Below are positions 25,565 to 33,300 of a stretch of DNA of 64,000 nucleotides, piece by piece. The notes below the pieces were generated by a model. That model saw only the letters and a list, made by a program, of their open reading frames with translations, ran no database searches and was not told the origin of the DNA. The stretch covers positions 3,303,501 to 3,367,500 of the forward strand of contig LT629764.1 of assembly GCA_900105225.1 (NCBI GenBank). The letters are read 5' to 3'. The stretch is from Paenibacillaceae bacterium GAS479 (GTDB lineage Bacteria > Bacillota > Bacilli > Paenibacillales > Paenibacillaceae). How positions within the stretch are numbered: the stretch's first letter is position 1; every line of letters starts with the position of its first letter. The translations under genes were made by a program, and so were the position numbers.

Positions 25565-26566
25565 TCATTCCACAGCTTTTCTTTTAAACAGCAAGTACAT
25601 AAAAAACGGCGCCCCGACTCCGGCGGTGAACACGCCCGCAGGAATGTCGAGCGGCTGGAAGAGCATGCGTCCGGCGAGATCCGCTAGTAATAAAATTATG
25701 GCGCCAAGCAATGCTGATACGGGGATGACCAGCTTATACGAATTGCCGATAATCCGTCTTGCCATATGAGGCGCCAATAATCCGATAAACGAGATCATCC
25801 CGGCCACGCCGACGGCAGCTCCTGCGAGTGCAACGCTGTAAAACAACAAGACCATCCGACTGAGCTGAAGCCTGCTCCCGAGTCCGATAGCAGTTGCTTC
25901 CCCCAGCGATTGCACATTCAGCTCTTTGGAGTAAAGGAAGGACAAGGGGATAAACACGACGACCCATGGCCAAAGAACCTCGACATACTTCCAATCCGTC
26001 CCGTAGATGCTTCCCGTCATCCAGTTCAGCACCTGTGCGGCTAAGTAGGCAGGACCGCTAATAAGTAAAAACATCGTCAGCGCACTCATCGCGGTAGATA
26101 TACCTACTCCGATTAGGACGAGTCTAAATGCGGAAATCCCCTTTTTCCAAGCTAAGGCATAGTTGATGAAGGCGGTAAGAAAAGCACCGACAACGGCGAT
26201 GAACGGTACCCAGTGAATGCTGTAACCGGTGACCAAGGTCATAAACGCAACAACGGCTACCGAAGCTCCTCCCGTCACGCCAAGCAGATCAGGGGAGGCA
26301 AGCGGGTTGCGAATGACTCCTTGCAGCACCGCACCCGCAACCGCCAAAGCAGACCCGACCAATATGGCAGCGAGGATACGGGGCAAACGGAATTGCATAA
26401 TGATCAAGTCGCTTGCTGCTTCGTTTTTGCCGACGAGCGACAGAACGGTTTCTTTAAACGGGATTTTCATCCCTCCAAAAGACAAACAAACGATAGATAA
26501 TACAACCATGGCGAGGCTAAGCCCGATTATGAGAATAACTGCCCTTAGAGTTTTTCTATTATGCAT
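25565..26566 (-). CDS. FecCD-type iron-siderophore ABC permease
   Basis: The 333-residue integral membrane protein has about ten hydrophobic segments. Its FecCD signatures include IIMQFRLPRILAAILVGSAL, AGAVLQGVIRNPLASPDLLG near 68-87 and GLLAPHMARRIIGNSYKLV near 260. It forms half of the channel that moves ferric siderophore across the membrane. The ATG at 26566 is preceded by AAGGAG and overlaps the end of the upstream permease gene by 8 bases, so the two are coupled. No ATPase gene of the transporter is in the window; many Bacillales share a FhuC-type ATPase encoded elsewhere. Confidence 0.92.
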   Translation of the reverse strand: MHNRKTLRAVILIIGLSLAMVVLSIVCLSFGGMKIPFKETVLSLVGKNEAASDLIIMQFRLPRILAAILVGSALAVAGAVLQGVIRNPLASPDLLGVTGGASVAVVAFMTLVTGYSIHWVPFIAVVGAFLTAFINYALAWKKGISAFRLVLIGVGISTAMSALTMFLLISGPAYLAAQVLNWMTGSIYGTDWKYVEVLWPWVVVFIPLSFLYSKELNVQSLGEATAIGLGSRLQLSRMVLLFYSVALAGAAVGVAGMISFIGLLAPHMARRIIGNSYKLVIPVSALLGAIILLLADLAGRMLFQPLDIPAGVFTAGVGAPFFMYLLFKRKAVE

Positions 26567-27575
26567 GCTTACTCCTTCTCGCCACATGAATCAGGAACGG
26601 CACGCCAATCAGCGCGGTTGCCACACCGACTGGAACTTCCTTTGGCATAAGAATAAAACGCGAAACAAGATCCGCGCATACGAGCAGAAGGCCGCCGGTT
26701 AAGGCGCAATAAGGCAGCAGCCAGCGGTAGTCGTTGCCTACCAGATACCGGCAAAGATGAGGCACAATTAAGCCGATGAAGGCGATAGGACCGGCGATGG
26801 CGACGGAGCTGCCTGCTAGTAAAACAACGGCAATACCGGATAGCCCCCGGACGAGCAGCATCCGCTGTCCCAGACTTTTGGCATTGTCATCGCCGAGTGC
26901 CATTACATTTAAGGAGCCCGACAGCAGCAGCGCCAAAATCCAGCCGATTAAGAGATAGGGCAGCACAATGAGCAGATGATCGAGCTGCCTGTCTGCCACC
27001 GAACCAATCATCCAGAACAAGGCATCCTCAAGCGATTGTTGGTTCACCAGCATAATTCCGGAGGTTACGGACGAGGCAAATGCCGCCACGGATGCGCCGG
27101 CCAGGGTGAGTCGGATCGGCTCAAAACGGCTTCTGCCCTGGAAACCAAGCGCAAACACAAACAGCGATGTGACAGCTGCGCCAGCCAAGGCAATCCACAC
27201 CATTCCGCTCATCGTCAGTGATGAGCCAAGAACGGCCAGTGCAATTACGATAAACAATACCGCGCCTGAGTTAATGCCGAATATGGAAGGGGAGGCTAAC
27301 GGGTTCCGCGTCAGCACTTGCATGATGGCTCCCGCAATAGCGAGGCTTCCTCCAACCGCGACCGCAATGACCGCACGAGGCATTCTTGTGTTTGTAATGA
27401 TAATGTGAGCCTCGGAATCGTCAAAATGCGTATAGGCCAGCCATACGTCTCTGATCTCATAGGTATGGATGCCGTACAAAATACTGGCAAGCATGCCGGC
27501 AAGCAGCAGCAGTAAACCAATGATTAGACCCGCTTGTTTACTTCTGCGGCTGTGCAGCCCTAAAGCCATATCCAT
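26559..27575 (-). CDS. FecCD-type iron-siderophore ABC permease
   Basis: The 338-residue partner permease carries TRMPRAVIAVAVGGSLAIAG, AIMQVLTRNPLASPSIFGIN near 82-101 and FIGLIVPHLCRYLVGNDYRW near 266. It has about ten transmembrane segments, and with the following permease it makes the heterodimeric channel. It lies downstream of the binding-protein gene with an intervening hairpin, and its stop overlaps the next start. An ATG two codons in (27569) has slightly better spacing from AAAGGA. The specific siderophore cannot be read from sequence. Confidence 0.92.
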   Translation of the reverse strand: MDMALGLHSRRSKQAGLIIGLLLLLAGMLASILYGIHTYEIRDVWLAYTHFDDSEAHIIITNTRMPRAVIAVAVGGSLAIAGAIMQVLTRNPLASPSIFGINSGAVLFIVIALAVLGSSLTMSGMVWIALAGAAVTSLFVFALGFQGRSRFEPIRLTLAGASVAAFASSVTSGIMLVNQQSLEDALFWMIGSVADRQLDHLLIVLPYLLIGWILALLLSGSLNVMALGDDNAKSLGQRMLLVRGLSGIAVVLLAGSSVAIAGPIAFIGLIVPHLCRYLVGNDYRWLLPYCALTGGLLLVCADLVSRFILMPKEVPVGVATALIGVPFLIHVARRSKHA

Positions 27576-27591
27576 TCATTCCTTTCATCGT

Positions 27592-27626
27592 AAAAAGCTG
27601 ACGCCATGGAATCACGACGTCAGCTT
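27592..27626 (-). terminator. Intercistronic hairpin between binding-protein and permease genes
   Basis: On the minus strand AAGCTGACG pairs with CGTCAGCTT and ends in TTTTT. Such a partial terminator would give more binding protein than permease, a common arrangement in ABC uptake operons. Confidence 0.65.
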
Positions 27627-27645
27627 GCATATCCTGGAGGCCAAA

Positions 27646-28668
27646 TTACTTGATGTCAAAATAGGCAACGATCTCATCAAGCAGCAGGTTTGCCGCCTTG
27701 TAGCCGCCTGCCGTATTCCAGATCGCTTCATCCACGTGGACGATCTTATTGTTTTTCACGACATTTAATTTTTTGAACAGGGGATCATTCATCCACTCTT
27801 CAACTACTTTGGCAGCATCCGTTTTGCCTGGGTCCTCCGAAACAAAGTAGAACAAGACGTCCCCGTCCATGCTAGGAATAGTTTCTTTAGTCATTTTTTC
27901 AATGAAACTATCCTTATCCTGTGATTCTGGACGTGCGAAGCCAAGATCGTTAAAAATGACGCCGGAGAATGTTTGCTTCTGATAAATCCGGACCTGGGAA
28001 GCAGAGAAGCGCACAATTGATACTTTGGTTTCTGCTTTGCTGCCAACCTTGGCTTTGATCTCGGCAACACGCTTGTCATATTCAGCCATTGCCTTCTCGC
28101 CCTCTTCAGCCTTATTGAGAGCTTCCGTGTACAGCTTGAAGTTGATTTTCCAGTCTCCGCTTAAGTCTTCCGCGAATACCGTTGGAGCAATCTGATTGAG
28201 CTGGTCATAGATCTTTTCCTGTCTAATCTTATTTCCGATAATCAGATCCGGCTTCAGGCTGGCGATCATCTCGATATTCGGCTGCAGCTCGTCGCCGACC
28301 GCTGTAACATCCTTCATTTCATCTTTGATATGGTCATACCAAGGATCGCCACTCCAGGATTGGACAGCTCCGACCGGTGTAACACCAACGGCAAGCAGTG
28401 CTTCCGTGCCTTCGTTGGTAAGAATAACGACACGCTTGGGCGTGCCTGTCAGCGTTGTTTCACCCATTGCGTGTTTAATGACACGCGGTGCTTCGGCCGC
28501 GGTCGCATCCGTTGGAGCGGGGGATGTCGTTGAGACATTAGAGCCAGCCGCATTAGTGCCGCCATTGGCCGAATTTGTATTTGACGTGCCTGAAGAGCAA
28601 GCGCTAAGCAGCAAAATAAAACAAAGCATTAAGGATGCAGCCATTGGTGTTCTTTTTCCTCTGTACAT
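27646..28668 (-). CDS. Iron-siderophore substrate-binding lipoprotein (internal start)
   Basis: Translation from the ATG at 28668, eight bases after GGGAG, yields a 340-residue product, the normal size for this family. It starts MYRGKRTPMAASLMLCFILL and has the lipobox LLSAC, a Ser/Thr/Ala-rich linker, then AAEAPRVIKHAMGETTLTG and the periplasmic-binding-type fold (VVILTNEGTEALLAVGVTPV; FYFVSEDPGKTDA). It would be anchored outside the membrane and feed ferric siderophore to the two FecCD permeases. It shares its frame with the upstream AraC regulator, so both a fusion and this separate product are possible; the signal peptide works only if translation starts here. Confidence 0.7.
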   Translation of the reverse strand: MYRGKRTPMAASLMLCFILLLSACSSGTSNTNSANGGTNAAGSNVSTTSPAPTDATAAEAPRVIKHAMGETTLTGTPKRVVILTNEGTEALLAVGVTPVGAVQSWSGDPWYDHIKDEMKDVTAVGDELQPNIEMIASLKPDLIIGNKIRQEKIYDQLNQIAPTVFAEDLSGDWKINFKLYTEALNKAEEGEKAMAEYDKRVAEIKAKVGSKAETKVSIVRFSASQVRIYQKQTFSGVIFNDLGFARPESQDKDSFIEKMTKETIPSMDGDVLFYFVSEDPGKTDAAKVVEEWMNDPLFKKLNVVKNNKIVHVDEAIWNTAGGYKAANLLLDEIVAYFDIK

Positions 28669-29607
28669 TGAAGAGACTCCCACTTTCTTGTATTGAGAAT
28701 GATTTTCATAACCATTACCAATATAACGACTGAGTCTGCGTGGGACAATGGCATATCTTGAACGATCGGCAGGATTATTTTGAACCTTTGCCTTAAATTG
28801 ACCAAGCGACAGGCCGACCTGCTTTTTGAACATCCGATTAAAATAACTGTCATCCGAGAAGCCGACGCTCTCCGCAATCTCTTGCAACGTGGCATCCGTG
28901 TTCAGCAGAAGTTCTTTTGCCTTGTCGATGCGAAGCGCAATCATATAATCAATGGGGCTCTTACCAACCGTCTGCTTAAACCTTCGCGACAAGTAGCTCA
29001 CGCTGCAATCGAGCAGCTCGGCAAGCTCGTCGAGCGTGACACGCTCCCCATAATTCTCCTGAAGGTAGCGTATCGCCTGGGAGACGAGATCTACCTTTTT
29101 ACCTTGAATGCCTTGCCGGCTCATCTGACTTAAAAGCTCATGGACAAATTGATAGAATAAAATCTTTATATGTAATTTTTCGAGCATGCTCGGGTGCAGC
29201 CATTCGCTTTCCATCCGTTCCACGCGATGATATAAAGGAAGCGGATAATCTGGAGCAAAGTTATATTGCAATTGGAACGGATTGTCCGTCTCCATCAGCT
29301 TCACCAACGACTGGCGTGCGGGCAAGGCTAGAATAGCTTTATATAAAATCATATAAAATTCGAAAGAGTCCTGAGCGGCAATGTCCAAACACATTCCCTT
29401 GCCGCCGTGCAATACATGGAATCGATCGACGAAGATCCTGTTTTCGTCCATCCACACCTGCGCGCTGCCGCGAACTGAATATATGAAAGTGCTGGAAGGC
29501 AACCTATAGGAACGCAGCTCATCCCCCGGCTCCATGACCGTGTGACGCACATCCATAACCTTGATCGAAGCGTGATTCCATAGTAATAGGTGATCATTCA
29601 CTTTCAT
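27646..29607 (-). CDS. AraC regulator in one open frame with a siderophore-binding lipoprotein
   Basis: A single 653-codon frame starts MKVNDHLLLWNHASIKVMD. It has an AraC-type sensory N-domain (about 1-160) and two helix-turn-helix motifs (VTLDELAELLDCSVSYLSRR near 192-211 and ATLQEIAESVGFSDDSYFNR near 240-259). After about residue 285 come 28 low-similarity residues, then a complete lipoprotein signal (LLLSACSSG near 335) and a FepB/FhuD-type binding domain (DLIIGNKIRQEKIYDQLNQI). Bacillus Btr fuses AraC and binding domains, but without a lipobox, so here two genes may simply have lost the stop between them. An internal ATG at 28668 and a Fur-like box support separate expression of the lipoprotein. 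Confidence 0.75.
   Translation of the reverse strand: MKVNDHLLLWNHASIKVMDVRHTVMEPGDELRSYRLPSSTFIYSVRGSAQVWMDENRIFVDRFHVLHGGKGMCLDIAAQDSFEFYMILYKAILALPARQSLVKLMETDNPFQLQYNFAPDYPLPLYHRVERMESEWLHPSMLEKLHIKILFYQFVHELLSQMSRQGIQGKKVDLVSQAIRYLQENYGERVTLDELAELLDCSVSYLSRRFKQTVGKSPIDYMIALRIDKAKELLLNTDATLQEIAESVGFSDDSYFNRMFKKQVGLSLGQFKAKVQNNPADRSRYAIVPRRLSRYIGNGYENHSQYKKVGVSSMYRGKRTPMAASLMLCFILLLSACSSGTSNTNSANGGTNAAGSNVSTTSPAPTDATAAEAPRVIKHAMGETTLTGTPKRVVILTNEGTEALLAVGVTPVGAVQSWSGDPWYDHIKDEMKDVTAVGDELQPNIEMIASLKPDLIIGNKIRQEKIYDQLNQIAPTVFAEDLSGDWKINFKLYTEALNKAEEGEKAMAEYDKRVAEIKAKVGSKAETKVSIVRFSASQVRIYQKQTFSGVIFNDLGFARPESQDKDSFIEKMTKETIPSMDGDVLFYFVSEDPGKTDAAKVVEEWMNDPLFKKLNVVKNNKIVHVDEAIWNTAGGYKAANLLLDEIVAYFDIK
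28694..28708 (-). promoter_or_regulatory. Fur-box-like site before the binding-lipoprotein start
   Basis: TGAGAATGATTTTCA matches the 7-1-7 Fur consensus TGATAATNATTATCA at 12 of 14 defined positions, 26 bases from the internal ATG. It lies inside the AraC-lipoprotein open frame. Confidence 0.6.
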
Positions 29608-29669
29608 AGAGTCGGTTCTTCCTTTCTGGCGAATAAGCCTGGAAATTAATGACTACCATTTATTATAAG

Positions 29670-29684
29670 TGATAATGGTTCTCA
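29670..29684 (-). promoter_or_regulatory. Fur-box-like site before the AraC regulator
   Basis: TGATAATGGTTCTCA matches 12 of 14 defined Fur positions and lies 63 bases before the AraC start. It suggests iron repression of the whole operon. Confidence 0.6.
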
Positions 29685-29739
29685 TTTACAATGGGTGGAT
29701 GGTGTTTTTAGGGGAAATATCTATGGCGGAGATTAGGCT

Positions 29740-29874
29740 ATCACGTTACCTGGCGTTCATCTTGTATTACAGAAAAAGGTTATCGTCTCTCCGATCGTAA
29801 TCTTTTTTTTGTCTGTCTTGCATATTTTCGCTATTGTCTATGCTAGCCGGAAAATTGAATTCATGAAGCAGTAG
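29740..29874 (+). pseudogene. Possible tail of a membrane protein, remnant
   Basis: An open frame without a start reads ITLPGVHLVLQKKVIVSPIV, then IFFLSVLHIFAIVYASRKIE, and stops at 29872-29874. One hydrophobic helix followed by a basic end resembles the last helix of a transporter permease. The family is not recognised, and chance cannot be excluded. The rest of the 29608-30387 gap holds no gene. It does hold a 9-base inverted pair, TTGTACGAT near 30033 and ATCGTACAA near 30152. Confidence 0.3.
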
Positions 29875-30387
29875 CTGGAGCTACTCCCTTCGCTTGTCTC
29901 AGCCTTGTCGGGGCAAATGCGGCTTAGATAGGCCTGAGTCGTAACACCAAGTCAGTCTCGTATTGATGTGGTCATGCACAATTTGTATGATTTCTCACTC
30001 AAAATGCATCCGGGCCGTGCTGATATTTTAGATATTGTACGATAAATCATTCAAAATGGCTGGGCATAGGCGACGAAAGCTGGGCTTTGTATGTTTTATC
30101 ACATAAAGTGTTGAAAAGAGGCGGCTATAAACCGAATTTTATACGGTAAATCGTACAAAAAAAGTTGCGTTGCCCACGAAAACCGAGTTCAAACCCTATT
30201 CAATTCAAATCGAGAGGAGAAGTACGCCCCGTTGATCCTGCACAGCTCAGGATTATTCGGACGTTTTTCATTTACCTATATTGGTACCTAAGTAGTACCG
30301 AATAATGTCGAAAAATATGGTAGATACATCCAGCGGGATATATAATAGATCAAGAGACCTAAATCGAGAGTTAAGGATGGGCGGAAA

Positions 30388-33300
30388 ATGAGCCAACTCC
30401 AATTTGTACTGGAATATAGTAGAGTTATTAATTTTGCCATGCAGCAAAATCATGTTCCAATAATTAGTAAATTATGGATAACCAATATGGATTCCAACGA
30501 GCTGCGCAATGTACAAGTTAGAATTCGGACACAGCCTGAGTTTGCGAATGAGTGGACTACAACGTTGGATGTTCTTCTGCCTGATAACTCGACTGATCTT
30601 GGGACTGTTTCTCTACAGCTGTCATCTGCATTTCTTGCCCAGCTAACAGAGAGGTTGTCCGGCAGCCTGGAGTTAATTGTACAGCATAATGAGACGGTGT
30701 TGTTGCAGGGCAACATGCCGATAGATGTGCTTGCTTTTGATGAATGGAGTGGGTTGACTGAACTGCCCGAAATGATGGCAGCTTTTGTGACGCCAAATCA
30801 TCCTGAGGTGCTGCGAGTATTGAAGGAGGCAGCTGAAATTCTCACTGGCTGGAGCCAATCCTCAGCGTTCGATGCGTATCAAAGTCAAGATCCGAACCGT
30901 GTTAGACTGCAAGCAGCTGCCATCTATGCTGCACTACAGAGGGAAACTCTGACTTACTGCGTAGCTCCGGCTAGCTTTGAGCAGATCGGTCAACGAGTTC
31001 GGCTTGCAGATAATCTATTTGCACATCGGATGGGAAACTGTCTTGATTTGACGTTGCTTTATACGGCCTGTCTTGAAGCAATTGGTCTTCATCCGTTGAT
31101 TATTTTTACTGAGGGACATGCTTTTGCAGGGGTATGGCTAGTAAAAGAAACATTCGCAGACAGTGTTCAAGATGACATTTCTCTGATCACCAAAAGAATG
31201 GCTTCAGGCATCCATGAAATCGGTCTGGTTGAATCAACGGCGTTAACTGCCGGAAGAAACGTTCCGTTCGAGGAAGCGGAGCGTCTAGCTGCAACGCATT
31301 TATCTGACGCGAATCAATTCGAATGTTTTATTGATATTAAACGCGCGCGTGGAAGCGCAATACGCCCTCTCCCTCTTCGAGTAGTCACGCCCAGTGGATG
31401 GGAGATTAAACACCCGAATCCCGCAGTGGACACAAAGTCGCTCGAAGCTCCAGAACAGATTGAAGTCATGAAACGCCCGATGGATGTTGGATCCATAACT
31501 TTGCCCAAACAAAAGGAATGGGAAAGAAAACTGCTTGATTTGACTTTGCGTAATGGTTTGCTGAATTTTCGTCTCAGCCGTTCCAGTGTAGGCATTCTAA
31601 ATCCAGAGTTGGGTCGCATTGAAGATTCCCTTGCAAACGGAGAAGAGTTTCAACTGCTTGCCATGCCAAAGGACTGGAAGGGAAATCAACGGGACGCTAA
31701 TTTATTCCGAATTATTGATAATAACGACCCGCTAAAAGAGTTGCTGAATCATGAATTAACGAACAAACGTCTGCGTTCCGATTCCACGGAAGCTGATTTA
31801 AACAACCGATTGATTCATTTGTATCGTTCTGCAAAATTATCTCTTGAGGAGAACGGGGCCAACACGCTCTACATGGCGCTCGGTTTACTGCAATGGTATG
31901 AGACCGCATCTAGCCAAAAAGCTCGCTATGCTCCGCTCGTACTGATTCCCGTCGAGTTGATCCGCAAATCGTCTAAATCAGGAATCGTATTGAGAGCCCG
32001 TGACGAGGAAGCGCAGTTTAATATCACGCTGCTTGAAATGCTGAAGCAAGATTTCGGCGTTGATATCAGCGGATTGGATCCGCTGCCAAAGGATGAGCAG
32101 GGGGTGGATTTAAAGCGGGTTTTTACTATGATCAGGCATGCCGTGATGACTCTTTCGCGTTGGGATGTAGTGGAGACCGGGTATTTGGGTTTGTTCTCCT
32201 TCAGTCAATTTGTTATGTGGAATGACATACGGATGAGGTCTGCTGATTTGACGAAAAATCCGGTTGTTGCCAGTCTGATGGCCGGTCGGCTCCAATGGGT
32301 TCCTGAAGACGTATTTCCTGAGAGCCATTTTCTTGACTCTCAATATGACGTTGATCACGGCGCCGTGCCAATAAGCGCTGATTCTTCGCAGCTTGCAGCC
32401 ATATATGCTTCGGGCGAGGGGAAGAGCTTTGTGCTTCATGGCCCACCGGGAACGGGGAAATCCCAGACCATCACGAATATAATTGCAAACGCTCTGGCCA
32501 CAGGGAAAAAGGTGTTATTCGTCGCGGAGAAGATGGCCGCTTTAAACGTGGTTCAAAGCCGCTTGGCTGCTATTGGTCTCGGGCGGTATTGTCTGGAGCT
32601 TCATTCGAATAAGAGCAAAAAAAGCGCTGTGCTTGATCAGCTCCGTCTGGCGCTTGAAGCAATTGATGACCGTTCCCCCGAGGAGTGGGAGAGGATAGCG
32701 GTCAAGCTGGCAGAGAGCAGAAGACAGTTGAATGAATATGTTTCAGCCATGCACCGGAAGAGCGAGAATGGGCTATCTGTTTATGATGCGATTTCGCGTT
32801 ACAGCAGAGTCAGAAGCGTTCCAGATTTAGTTGCATTTGAACCGGAAATTGTTGGCGTTTTGTCCTTGGAGCAGTTCTTCGAGTGGGAGGAATTGGCGAA
32901 AGAGCTGCATGTGGCGGCAGAGCAAAGCGGGCATCCAGCGGGCCATCCGTGGTCGGAAACGACCCTATCCGATTACTCTCCGGGAAGCAAAGCACAGATT
33001 ACCAAGCTGCTTAGCGATTACATAAACAAGCTGGACAATTGCGAGCAGAAGTATAAAGCAGCTGCTGAAGCGATTTCGTTTCCTATCGAAACCTTAACTC
33101 AAAGTGAATTGGGACTTTTTTCAGAGATATGCGATTTAATCGCCTCCGTATCTCATGTGGCTCCGGGGCTGTTAGGAAGCAAAGAGCTGGAGAGCGATGT
33201 GGCTTTTATTCGTTCTAGCGTTAAGCACGGCCGGCGAAGGGAAGAATTAAAAACAAAGATTGAAGCTATTTTCTCTGAATCTATCTTCATGCTGGATGCA

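Noticed and set aside
30030-30160. TTGTACGAT and ATCGTACAA as an attachment site or operator
   Set aside because: Nine-base inverted copies about 110 bases apart in an AT-rich gap are weak evidence, and no gene or integrase makes use of them.
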